A stretch of 64,000 nucleotides of DNA from SVEL01 sp045126215 (lineage in GTDB: Bacteria > Bacillota > Clostridia > Lachnospirales > Lachnospiraceae). The stretch's first letter is position 1, and each line of letters starts with the position of its first letter. A model generated the notes under the pieces. It did not search any database. It saw only the letters and a list, made by a program, of their open reading frames with translations, and was not told the origin of the DNA. This document shows, one piece after another, positions 54,301 through 62,607 of this stretch. A program made the position numbers and the translations under genes. The stretch spans positions 40,821 through 104,820 of the forward strand of contig JBGVOD010000023.1 of assembly GCA_045126215.1 (NCBI GenBank). The letters run 5' to 3'.

Positions 54301-54329
54301 TTTGATATTCAAATATTTTGATATTCAAA
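54301..54329 (-). promoter_or_regulatory. Two FabT-like operators at the fabD promoter
   Basis: TTTGATATTCAAA occurs at 54301-54313 and 54317-54329, 16 bases apart. On the minus strand TATAAT directly abuts the second copy (TATAAT-TTGAATATCAAA), the same layout as at acpP and fabH. The -35 is poor because the acpP terminator lies there. Confidence 0.8.
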
Positions 54330-54341
54330 TTATATATCTGT

Positions 54342-54371
54342 AAAAAAAGCGGATTTCTAAATAATCCGCTT
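54342..54371 (-). terminator. Rho-independent terminator of acpP
   Basis: AAGCGGATT (54347-54355) pairs with AATCCGCTT (54363-54371), with seven T in the minus direction. It separates acpP from the fabD operon and sits directly upstream of the fabD -10. Confidence 0.9.
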
Positions 54372-54397
54372 ATTTTATAGACATAACTGAGTAGAAA

Positions 54398-54631
54398 TTA
54401 TAATTCAATACCCTTATTCTTCAAGTAATTTACAACATCTTCAACAGTATTGATACCTGCTAAATCTTCAGATGGGATTTCTACTTCATACTCTTCTTCA
54501 AGAGCCATAACAAGTTCAAATAAATCTAATGAATCAGCACCAAGATCATCTTTGAAACTTGTTCCCATTTCAATATCTTCTACCTTACAACTTAACTGTT
54601 CAGCTATAATTTCCTTGATTTTTTCAGTCAT
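54398..54631 (-). CDS. acpP: Acyl carrier protein
   Basis: This small acidic 77-residue protein carries growing acyl chains on a phosphopantetheine attached to Ser in DDLGADSLDLFELVMAL. GGAG lies 12 bases before the start. It has its own promoter with an overlapping FabT-like operator and its own terminator, so its amount is set apart from the fabD operon. The FliD-like gene upstream ends just before its promoter. Confidence 0.96.
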   Translation of the reverse strand: MTEKIKEIIAEQLSCKVEDIEMGTSFKDDLGADSLDLFELVMALEEEYEVEIPSEDLAGINTVEDVVNYLKNKGIEL

Positions 54632-54664
54632 TTCTTCTAATTCTCCTTCAAAATACTATAATGT

Positions 54665-54705
54665 TTTGATAATCAAAGTATATAGACTTGCATCTGTTTT
54701 GTCAA
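54665..54705 (-). promoter_or_regulatory. acpP promoter with abutting FabT-like operator
   Basis: -35 TTGACA (54700-54705), 17-base spacer, -10 TATACT (54677-54682). The palindrome TTTGATAATCAAA (54665-54677) shares its outer base with the -10. The operator therefore covers the transcription start. Confidence 0.85.
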
Positions 54706-54715
54706 CAGAAATTTT

Positions 54716-55438
54716 CTAATACATTTGATTAAATATATCACCAGCAGAATAGTTGTATGAGTATGAACCAACATTTGTGTATGTATTGGATTTACTTGAT
54801 TCAACTCCTGCATAGTAATTAACCATTGATGCTCTTGCCGATATCTGATAACCATAAGAGCCTTGACCATTAAATAATGTTTTAACATTATTCATATTTG
54901 ATGTTTTGAATTTATCTTCATCTAATGAAAGCTTTCCCTTACTGTCTACTGTTATTCCAATCTTATTAAGTAGGGCTGTATTTGCCTTCGTTGTAGTAAT
55001 CATACTGGTTGAACTTGATGCAATATTCTTTGAATTAGAATCTTTTGTGTCATCAATTACACTATTGTAGTCTTCAACAAATGACTTTACTGCTTCAGCA
55101 ATCTTGTCTACATCATATGTTCCATCTTCTTTTTGGTTAAATAAAGAAGTTTTTCCACTTGCTACCAATTTATCAGCCGAGCTTTTTAAATCATCAGTAC
55201 TTTCCTTAATCGTGGCAAGAAGTTTAGATGAATCTTTTGCAGTATTTATGCTTGTTTTTGTCTTTTCTTTATTTTCATCTATTGAATAGTATGCATTTAA
55301 TAATTTTTTATAACTGCCATTTCTTATACTGTAATAATCCGAAATCATACTTGTTGTGCCAGACATAGAACTACTGGTATTTAATGATGAAAACAACGTA
55401 CTAACAGACGTATTTCCAAGTCCAAAATAACCTGCCAT
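54716..55438 (-). CDS. Small FliD-like (flagellar hook-associated protein 2-like) protein
   Basis: The protein has 240 residues from the ATG at 55438, with AAGGAG upstream. It is Ser/Thr/Asn-rich and mostly helical, with no signal peptide. The part FVEDYNSVIDDTKDSNSK ... LLNKIGITVDSKGKLSLDEDKF resembles the C-terminal region of FliD; the start MAGYFGLGNTSVSTLFSSL looks like an export-competent axial-protein N-terminus. It is far shorter than FliD (usually over 400 residues) and lacks the D2-D3 head. It may be a mini-FliD, an orphan export substrate or a decayed copy. No flagellar gene is adjacent; it lies between ltaS-like and acpP genes. Confidence 0.7.
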   Translation of the reverse strand: MAGYFGLGNTSVSTLFSSLNTSSSMSGTTSMISDYYSIRNGSYKKLLNAYYSIDENKEKTKTSINTAKDSSKLLATIKESTDDLKSSADKLVASGKTSLFNQKEDGTYDVDKIAEAVKSFVEDYNSVIDDTKDSNSKNIASSSTSMITTTKANTALLNKIGITVDSKGKLSLDEDKFKTSNMNNVKTLFNGQGSYGYQISARASMVNYYAGVESSKSNTYTNVGSYSYNYSAGDIFNQMY

Positions 55439-55522
55439 AAAAATCACTCCTTTGCAAACATCTACATATACATCCTTGTATCTACTTTTACTATATAGCA
55501 TTGATTACAATATTGCAATATC

Positions 55523-57397
55523 CTATTTGCCAGTTTGGAAAAGTTTTTCAGAAATTTTATAGGACATTGATACAATAAGCCTCTCTTCATCTGACAATTC
55601 GCCATATATGGTTCCATCTCTGTATATTGCATAGCTTCTGTTTGTTTTAAGAAGATTTCTTCCCATAGCATCATTCATGTACTCATCATCTGCTATGCCC
55701 ATAAGATAGGACAATGTAGGCATTACATCTATCTGACCTGCAATAACATCTGATGAAACACTCTTGTCAAAATCGCTACAGCTAATTATTAATGGTACTG
55801 TATAATATTCATTTACATTTACAAATGGATATTCATCGTACCATTCCTCAAGAGAATATTCATAATATTTATGAATTCCTGTATGGTCACCTGTAACAAC
55901 AATAACTGTGTTATCCAGTAACCCATCCTTTTCAAGATCAGATAACAACTCACCGATTCTTGTATCAACATATTTTATAAGCTGGAAATATCCACCTAAA
56001 TATGTATCATCAAGTTCTTTATCAAGCTTTAGTTCTTTTAATTCATCATCTATTTTAAATGGCATATGACTTGAATTCAAAACAATATGAGCATAATATG
56101 GCTGGTTAAGTTCCAGAAGATATGGATATACCTGTTCAAGATAATCTTTATCATTTATAGTAAATCCTATCTTTTCTCCACTCATATCATAGTTTTCCGA
56201 ACCAACAAATCTATTGCCTCCAATCATATTCTTCCAGCCCTGTTCATAATTCCAGAAGCTTCCTCTTATTGCCTGATGATATGTAAAATCATACCCTCTT
56301 TCGATTAACATTCGTGGAAGAGAATTTAACTCATTAGTATCAGCATATCTAAAGAATGTACCACCCTTTAAAACAGGAAGTCTTGATGTTGCATACATTA
56401 AGTCTGCATCAGAACTATTTCCACCCTCAACCTGTTCAAATATATTTTCAAAATAGAAACCGTTATTTAAAAGCTTATTAATATTTGGACATATTTCCTG
56501 ACCATCAACTTTTTGATTAATTACGAAAGACTCCAAAGACTCTATCTGAAGAAATAATACATTTTTTCCTTCAAATATACCTGCATATTCATTATCAGGA
56601 AGATTTTCGTTCTTCCATGTAAAATATGCATTTATCATATCTTCATCTGTTTCTGTAAGTTCATCTGTTGTATTTTCTTCAAACAAATCTGCAATATCTT
56701 TTATATGAAAACCTAGAGACGATAAATATTTCGCCTGTTCTTCTGCATTGTTTGAATTATATATCTGATTATATAAATCTTTATATATACCAAATATCTT
56801 TGCCTCTAAAGGGATTGCAAAAAGTATACACAGTCCTGCAATAGCAAATATAATACCACTTCGTTTCAGAATAGTCTTTCTGACTGTATCATCTGTGCTT
56901 CTTCTTCTGAATTTTCCAATAAAGATAAGTAGCATAATGGTATCCAAAAACATTATTATGTCATAACCACATAACAAAGAGGTTACTTCGCCACCTTCAA
57001 AACCACTAAAGTTTTTAAAAATATACACATCTGCAGCAGATGGCATTGTAAAGAACGAACGGCAATATATAAGATCTAGGCATGTAAGTACTGTAAAAAA
57101 TGTATTCCATGAAAAAATATATATTACTCTGTATTTATCTCTTTTAAACAAAAAAGATACGCTTAACAAAACCATTACCATTGCAGCATAAAGTATCCAA
57201 TATTTATATGTACTTGATATAGCTTTTGCAAAATCAGGCTCATATAGATTTGCCCCTTCAATATATGCCTGCAACAATACATTTTTAATAATTACCCCAA
57301 AAATAGGTATAGCAAACAGAATGCTATAAAACACTCTGTTTGCCAAAATAATCTTTTCAATAAATATCTTATTTAAAATCTTTTTAAACTTTTCCAT
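55523..57397 (-). CDS. LTA synthase family protein (LtaS-type)
   Basis: The protein has 624 residues. Five N-terminal spans (within about 1-220) are followed by a sulfatase-fold extracellular domain. Landmarks: LFLQIESLESFVINQ (metal Glu), the nucleophile region EGGNSSDADLMY, SHMPFKIDDELK, and VVTGDHTGIHKYYEYSLE (Asp-His pair). LtaS polymerises glycerol phosphate from phosphatidylglycerol into lipoteichoic acid. The nucleophile position normally holds Thr; here Ser appears to stand there. It begins 12 bases after the ABC-exporter permease gene, in one transcript with it. It differs in layout from the three-span paralogue at 19250-20821. Confidence 0.88.
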   Translation of the reverse strand: MEKFKKILNKIFIEKIILANRVFYSILFAIPIFGVIIKNVLLQAYIEGANLYEPDFAKAISSTYKYWILYAAMVMVLLSVSFLFKRDKYRVIYIFSWNTFFTVLTCLDLIYCRSFFTMPSAADVYIFKNFSGFEGGEVTSLLCGYDIIMFLDTIMLLIFIGKFRRRSTDDTVRKTILKRSGIIFAIAGLCILFAIPLEAKIFGIYKDLYNQIYNSNNAEEQAKYLSSLGFHIKDIADLFEENTTDELTETDEDMINAYFTWKNENLPDNEYAGIFEGKNVLFLQIESLESFVINQKVDGQEICPNINKLLNNGFYFENIFEQVEGGNSSDADLMYATSRLPVLKGGTFFRYADTNELNSLPRMLIERGYDFTYHQAIRGSFWNYEQGWKNMIGGNRFVGSENYDMSGEKIGFTINDKDYLEQVYPYLLELNQPYYAHIVLNSSHMPFKIDDELKELKLDKELDDTYLGGYFQLIKYVDTRIGELLSDLEKDGLLDNTVIVVTGDHTGIHKYYEYSLEEWYDEYPFVNVNEYYTVPLIISCSDFDKSVSSDVIAGQIDVMPTLSYLMGIADDEYMNDAMGRNLLKTNRSYAIYRDGTIYGELSDEERLIVSMSYKISEKLFQTGK

Positions 57398-57409
57398 TAT
57401 TATTACCTT

Positions 57410-58771
57410 TTACTTTTTATTAAATAATTTGTTCTTGTAAATCTTTCCGGTAATAAATATTAACATAAAACACGAAATAATCAAGATGCCTAAACTAATA
57501 GCTCCATCTAATATACTCATCCTACCAAGCAAAATATCAGAAGGTACAACAAATACCGAGGTAAATGGTACAAATCTTAAAATTTTACAAATTAATACAT
57601 CCGGAGTTTCAATGTTTGCCATTGGAACAAGATATGAAATCAAAAAGCATGCAACTACTGGTAATTGAAAAAATGCATTTGCAGATGACACATCATCAAC
57701 TTTTGATATTGCAGAACCAGCAAGTCCCGCAAATACACAATAAAAGAAGAATCCGATTAACAAAATACCTATTGCAATAATCGCAGCCGCAAAACTAAAT
57801 GCTACACCATTTGTTTCATCTGATATTGTATTAAACAATGTTATTACTATATTTTCTCCACCGTTAAACACTTCTTTATTTATGATATTTCCAGCAATGA
57901 ACCCTCCAACTCCTGCTACTATCCATATAATAAGCTGACCAATTGCAACTGATGCTGTTCCAAGAATCTTACCAGCTATAATAGCATATGGTTTAACTGA
58001 TGTAAGTAACATTTCCATTAATTTTGATGATTTATCTGCTACAATAGCAGTTGTAATACTCTGACCATGTAACAAAATAATCATATACAAAAACAGACAG
58101 AATATCATAGGTAAAAATATTTTTGCAAGTATCATTCCAAGAGATTCTTCATTATTAGAATTAATGGCTGTTGAATATACAGGTAATGAAAGTTTCATAA
58201 TATTTGCTTCATCTACTTCACCTGTATAGTATACCGAAAATTTTGCATCATTAACAACAAGAGCTCCGAATGCGTCTGATTCTTCATCTGAAACTTCTGT
58301 ATCTTTAGCAGTAAGAATAAGTAACTTTAATATATCAGAATAAGATTCTTCCATACCATACTCATTTTTTGTGAGTTTCATGATAACAGCATTTTTATCA
58401 TTTAATACATCATCAGAAATCTTATCTATATCTGTTATTTTGTCTATTGATTTAAAATTTTTCTCTGTGATATAAAAGAGTTTATGTGCATCTTCATTTG
58501 AATACTCTGTATCGTTTAAAAGATATACTCTTTTGATTGTTTCGAACTCATATTTTCCCTCTTCGTCCACAATCTGTTCAATTGTTGTTATCATATCCTC
58601 TTGTTCATCAGAAGAAATATTTCCAACAAGACAAAGTGCACAAGCAATCAAAGCTACAATCACAGCTATACCTATTGTCGATACTTTAAAGCCTTTTCCT
58701 TTCATTACCTGAGATGCTGTAAAAGAAAAAACTGTTTTTGTGCCTGAAAAAGCATTTACTTTTTTATTCAT
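57410..58771 (-). CDS. ABC-2 type exporter permease (NatB-like), second subunit
   Basis: The protein has 453 residues. One N-terminal span (about 28-48) is followed by an extracytoplasmic domain of roughly 165 residues and five or six spans at the C-terminus (ADKSSKLMEMLLTSVKPYAIIAGK is the typical cytoplasmic segment; only ADKSSKLMEMLLTSVKPY need be cited). This is the NatB/ABC-2 layout. The gene starts within the stop of the preceding permease (TAATG). Two such permeases probably form a heterodimer driven by the ATPase at 60128. The exported substrate could be sodium, a peptide or a lipid-linked molecule. Confidence 0.85.
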   Translation of the reverse strand: MNKKVNAFSGTKTVFSFTASQVMKGKGFKVSTIGIAVIVALIACALCLVGNISSDEQEDMITTIEQIVDEEGKYEFETIKRVYLLNDTEYSNEDAHKLFYITEKNFKSIDKITDIDKISDDVLNDKNAVIMKLTKNEYGMEESYSDILKLLILTAKDTEVSDEESDAFGALVVNDAKFSVYYTGEVDEANIMKLSLPVYSTAINSNNEESLGMILAKIFLPMIFCLFLYMIILLHGQSITTAIVADKSSKLMEMLLTSVKPYAIIAGKILGTASVAIGQLIIWIVAGVGGFIAGNIINKEVFNGGENIVITLFNTISDETNGVAFSFAAAIIAIGILLIGFFFYCVFAGLAGSAISKVDDVSSANAFFQLPVVACFLISYLVPMANIETPDVLICKILRFVPFTSVFVVPSDILLGRMSILDGAISLGILIISCFMLIFITGKIYKNKLFNKK

Positions 58772-60141
58772 TACTTATTCCTCCTTTTCATCTTTGCTAA
58801 TCGGAACAAGTCTTTCATTTTTAATGGAGTTCCATTATGATAAATCATTTGCTCATAAATATTAGAAACAAATCCTATCAATAGGATTATACATATTAAG
58901 AATACAACCACTATAACAAGTCCAAACAATGGTGAAATCATTCCAAATAACATGTAAGCAGGAACAATAAACGGAGCAGATAACGGGAGTAAGTATACAA
59001 CATAATTTAAATTTCCCCATCCATCACCTGACATACTTGAAGACATTATTAATCCAAGTGCAAGATATGCTCCTATTAATAAAGCAAATGTGTATAGTTT
59101 CGAACCTTCTGCCATCTCTTCAATTTTAGAAACTGATGCACCTGTAATTCCACCTAAGAATCCATAGAACACAAATCCTTCTATTATAACAACAAGTGAA
59201 ATCAATACTGAAACAATATTTGCCCCAACCATTACATCTTTATCGAAGAAATTGGTGATTTGTGTTGGCAACACAAAAGAACCATCTGTTGAAGTCATAA
59301 AACCATTTATAAAACCTGATGCCACAAAGGCAACACAAACTGCACTTAATATTGTAAGAACAATTGCAACTGCTGCCATTACCTTACCTGTAATAATGGC
59401 CATAGGCTTAACACTTGTCAAAATATATTCAACGACTTTTGATGATTTTTCAGTAATTATCTGTTCTGCAACCTTACTTCCTGCAAATGTAATGGAAATA
59501 AGTGTTACCATAATGAGTATATAATTAACACTATATTGTGCCTCTGTGATTCCATCTGATATTATCTCTCCATTTTCATCTAAACCATATGTATTATATG
59601 CAAGACTCTGAGACAATAATTTTGCAATATTTTTTTCAACTCCATTGCTGATATAATTTATGCTTGTACCATTTGCGTAGAAAAATTCAGATAAATTATC
59701 AGCCTCATCCTTATCTTCTTCAACATCTGAATTAAAATAAATATCAAAATTTATACCAAAATCTTCACTAGCCTGGTCTAAATCGCTCCAAACATATACA
59801 AGCACAGTATGTGCAGCTTCGTTTTCAAAGCCATTTTCTTTTATATTATCCGCTTTTTCCTTATCTACCAATTCAACTTTAACATCTGAAAAATTAGAAT
59901 CTTCGTTAAGTAATTCCTTTGAAGGTGCATAAACATCTACACCATCATCATAGAAATAAATGCATTCAATATTACTTTTCTCGATTGTATCCTCGCCTGA
60001 AATCAACGAAATCACAGGAAATGACAAAAGTGCCAAAATAAACAATAGCGCTGTAAGTATAATAATCGCCTTTGACTTTATTGACTGCTTGTAAGTAAAC
60101 TTAAATACATCGAAAAAACCGTAAAAATTACTGTTCTTCAT
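58771..60141 (-). CDS. ABC-2 type exporter permease (NatB-like), first subunit
   Basis: The protein has 456 residues with the same layout as its neighbour: one N-terminal span (about 25-45), a large acidic extracytoplasmic domain, and a C-terminal bundle of spans. The cytoplasmic segment EKSSKVVEYILTSVKPMAI is close to that of the second permease, so the two are paralogues. It overlaps the ATPase gene by 14 bases and the second permease by one. GGGGAAA near the end of the ATPase gene serves as its ribosome site. Confidence 0.86.
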   Translation of the reverse strand: MKNSNFYGFFDVFKFTYKQSIKSKAIIILTALLFILALLSFPVISLISGEDTIEKSNIECIYFYDDGVDVYAPSKELLNEDSNFSDVKVELVDKEKADNIKENGFENEAAHTVLVYVWSDLDQASEDFGINFDIYFNSDVEEDKDEADNLSEFFYANGTSINYISNGVEKNIAKLLSQSLAYNTYGLDENGEIISDGITEAQYSVNYILIMVTLISITFAGSKVAEQIITEKSSKVVEYILTSVKPMAIITGKVMAAVAIVLTILSAVCVAFVASGFINGFMTSTDGSFVLPTQITNFFDKDVMVGANIVSVLISLVVIIEGFVFYGFLGGITGASVSKIEEMAEGSKLYTFALLIGAYLALGLIMSSSMSGDGWGNLNYVVYLLPLSAPFIVPAYMLFGMISPLFGLVIVVVFLICIILLIGFVSNIYEQMIYHNGTPLKMKDLFRLAKMKRRNK

Positions 60142-61087
60142 GTGTTTCCCCTACCTTTTCTACAAATATTTCATGTAATGATGGCTCACGGAGTTCATAA
60201 CGAATAATTGTAATATTATTCTTAATAAGTGTTTCAAGCAACTTTTTTGCTTCACTTTCATTACTAACTTTAATCTGATATCCATCAGGTGTCTTATTAA
60301 TAATCTGAAGATTTGCATCTTTTATATAGCTTTCCACATCTTCTTCGCATTTAAGCATCATATTGACACGTCCATAGCCTTTTTTGATTTCATTTAAATC
60401 ACCCTGTAATACAACATTACCTTTATTAAGTATAGTAATATCCTTACAGAACTCTTCAATAACTGACATCTGATGGCTCGACATAATGATATATTTTTTC
60501 TTTTCAATTAATTCTCTAATAATAGATTTAAATAAATCTGTATTTACAGGATCAAGTCCACTTAATGGCTCATCTAATACAATGAACTCAGGATCCGAAA
60601 TCAATGCACTCATCATCTGAATCTTCTGCTGATTTCCTTTTGATAACTGGTCAGCATTTTTAGCTTTTGATGGTTTTTTTCTGCCCTTCTTATCCTGTTT
60701 TGCAAATTTGTCCGGATAGAGATATTCTTCTACCTCTAAACGCTTAGCCCAATATGCAATTCTCTCTTTCGCAACATTTTTTGGTACTTTCTTAAGTTCA
60801 GCAAAATAAATAAGCTGATCCATAAGAGAATATTTAGGATATAATCCCCTCTCTTCAGCAAGATATCCAAGATTCATACTTAATGGGTCAATTTTTTCTC
60901 CATCCCATAATACTTCACCTTCATCATATGAAAGCATACCAAGTACAATTCTTATTGTTGTTGTTTTTCCTGCACCATTTGTACCAAGAAGAGCGTATAC
61001 ACCTGGCTCCTTCATTGAAAAACTTAAATTGTTTACAACTACCTTGTCACCATATTTTTTTACAAGTTTTTTCACTTCTAATGACAT
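60128..61087 (-). CDS. ABC exporter ATP-binding protein (NatA-like)
   Basis: The protein has 319 residues from the ATG at 61087; GGAGG lies 8 bases upstream and would fall inside a longer frame. Walker A is GTNGAGKTTT, the signature is LSKGNQQKIQMM rather than LSGGQ, which is usual for NatA-type ATPases, Walker B is FIVLDEPLSGLDP, and the H-loop is MSSHQM. A C-terminal domain of about 90 residues (DUF4162-like) follows. It powers the two permeases downstream. A large hairpin with a T run ends directly before its ribosome site. Confidence 0.92.
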   Translation of the reverse strand: MSLEVKKLVKKYGDKVVVNNLSFSMKEPGVYALLGTNGAGKTTTIRIVLGMLSYDEGEVLWDGEKIDPLSMNLGYLAEERGLYPKYSLMDQLIYFAELKKVPKNVAKERIAYWAKRLEVEEYLYPDKFAKQDKKGRKKPSKAKNADQLSKGNQQKIQMMSALISDPEFIVLDEPLSGLDPVNTDLFKSIIRELIEKKKYIIMSSHQMSVIEEFCKDITILNKGNVVLQGDLNEIKKGYGRVNMMLKCEEDVESYIKDANLQIINKTPDGYQIKVSNESEAKKLLETLIKNNITIIRYELREPSLHEIFVEKVGETHEEQ

Positions 61088-61100
61088 ACTTCTTTCCTCC

Positions 61101-61163
61101 ATAAAAAGATTCGCTCCACATCATGAATAACGCTTCGGCGTTAAGTCATTACATTGTGGAGCG
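61101..61163 (-). terminator. Hairpin and T run directly upstream of the ABC ATPase ribosome site
   Basis: CGCTCCACA (61112-61120) pairs with TGTGGAGCG (61155-61163). An inner AACGC-TTCG-GCGTT hairpin sits within. Five T follow in the minus direction, ending 2 bases before GGAGG of the ABC ATPase gene. It is a terminator for fabH or an attenuator for the exporter operon. Confidence 0.75.
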
Positions 61164-61204
61164 TACATCTTTTAGTAATATAACATATATTTATTAAAAA
61201 ATCA

Positions 61205-62164
61205 TTAAGTTTCTAAATATGCGGCACCATATGTTAATCCGCCGCCAAAACCAGACAATACAAGTTTCATATTATCTTTTATTGTTTTGTTTTTTCTTAA
61301 CTCATCAAAAAGCAAAGGAATACTTGCAGCTGAGGTGTTTCCATACTCACTTATATTTGATGGAATCTTATCATCACTAACCTTAAGTCTCTTTGCAACA
61401 GATGATAGTATTCTGGTATTTGCCTGATGAAGTATAAACAAATCTACATCATTAACAGACTTATCAGCTATTTCCAACACTTTTTCAATTGCATATGGGA
61501 CTTTAGTAACAGCAAACTTAAAGACTTCCTTTCCATCCATCTGAATATATTTTCTATATTCATCATCTGATTTGCAATATGGATTCATTACAGGATAATC
61601 TGTTCCCGTCAAAACAAGGCCTTTTTCGCCATCACTTGCAGAAAATGCCATATACTTCTTGCTTTCATCAGTCGAAACAAGCATAGCTCCTGCACCATCT
61701 CCAAAAAGAACGCATGTAGAACGGTCACTAAAATCAACTGTTTTTGATAATGTTTCTGCTCCTATAACTAAAATTATCTTTGCCATTCCAGATGCAAGAT
61801 ATGCGTTTGCAGTATTAAGTGCAAATAAAAATCCACTACATGCTGCATTTATATCAAAACAATGGGCATTATCTGCACCTATACCAGCCTGTACTCTACA
61901 TGCCGTATTCGGAAGATTGCTATCCGGTGACATTGTAGCAAGAATAATCATATCAATATCAATAGGGTTAATTCCAGCTTCTTCAATAGCCATCTTTGAT
62001 GCGATGATAGCCATGTCAGACGTATTTTCTCCCGTTGAAATTCTTCTATTAACAATACCAGTACGTTCTCTTATCCACTCATCACTTGTTTCAACAATAT
62101 TTGCCATATCATCATTTGATACTTTGTTTGATGGAGTGTAACTTCCTGTTCCAATTATTTTCAT
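61205..62164 (-). CDS. fabH: Beta-ketoacyl-ACP synthase III
   Basis: FabH starts fatty-acid synthesis by condensing acetyl- or branched acyl-CoA with malonyl-ACP. The protein has 319 residues. The catalytic C109 is in DINAACSGFLFAL; the His and Asn are in LFILHQANTRIL and ISEYGNTSAASIP. AAAGG precedes the start. It has its own promoter with a FabT-like operator and stands apart from the main fab operon, seven kilobases away, with an ABC exporter and LTA synthase between. Confidence 0.96.
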   Translation of the reverse strand: MKIIGTGSYTPSNKVSNDDMANIVETSDEWIRERTGIVNRRISTGENTSDMAIIASKMAIEEAGINPIDIDMIILATMSPDSNLPNTACRVQAGIGADNAHCFDINAACSGFLFALNTANAYLASGMAKIILVIGAETLSKTVDFSDRSTCVLFGDGAGAMLVSTDESKKYMAFSASDGEKGLVLTGTDYPVMNPYCKSDDEYRKYIQMDGKEVFKFAVTKVPYAIEKVLEIADKSVNDVDLFILHQANTRILSSVAKRLKVSDDKIPSNISEYGNTSAASIPLLFDELRKNKTIKDNMKLVLSGFGGGLTYGAAYLET

Positions 62165-62189
62165 ATTATTCTACCTTTCAATGAGAAAT

Positions 62190-62230
62190 TTTGATATTCA
62201 AAGTATATTGAACAACTACGTAATTGTCAA
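62190..62230 (-). promoter_or_regulatory. fabH promoter with abutting FabT-like operator
   Basis: -35 TTGACA (62225-62230), 17-base spacer, -10 TATACT (62202-62207). TTTGATATTCAAA (62190-62202) overlaps the last base of the -10, exactly as at acpP. Confidence 0.87.
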
Positions 62231-62232
62231 GT

Positions 62233-62265
62233 AAAAATCGAGTAGGCTGACACCTACTCGATTTT
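62233..62265 (-). terminator. Rho-independent terminator directly upstream of the fabH promoter
   Basis: AAAATCGAGTAGG (62234-62246) pairs with CCTACTCGATTTT (62253-62265); five T follow in the minus direction and run up to the fabH -35. It insulates fabH from minus-strand transcription entering from the right. Confidence 0.85.
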
Positions 62266-62409
62266 GCACGCAAATATTACGCACTATCGTGCTCTATGTT
62301 CTTACGACCGGCAAATACTATTTCATGCAAGCATGATAGTGCTTGCCGGTCTTGTGCAACAAAAAAAAATCAGTTGATTTCCTCCTACTAAAATCAACTG
62401 ATATTTTTT
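62266..62409. ncRNA. Structured intergenic element bracketed by terminators, possible small RNA
   Basis: Between two terminators lies a GC-richer stretch with GCAC-TATC-GTGC (62281-62292) and a long interrupted hairpin at 62306-62351: GACCGGCAA/TTGCCGGTC, ACTAT/ATAGT and CATG-CAAG-CATG. A bidirectional terminator follows: ATCAGTTGATTT (62369-62380) pairs with AAATCAACTGAT (62391-62402), with T runs on both sides. A short RNA could be made on either strand. No known RNA family was recognised. Confidence 0.45.
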
Positions 62410-62607
62410 CACATAAACCAAACTCCTATTGGAATCATTTCTTCCAACACGCATATACTATAATTTATTTACAAAAAAAGCAATATCACATTCCAAATTG
62501 CAAATAAATCTTCCAAATTGCATATTTCTATTTCTAAATTTAAATTTGTCTGCTATAATTGATGATGCCAAGATTCAATAAGATAAATCAAAACCTCGGA
62601 GGTTACT

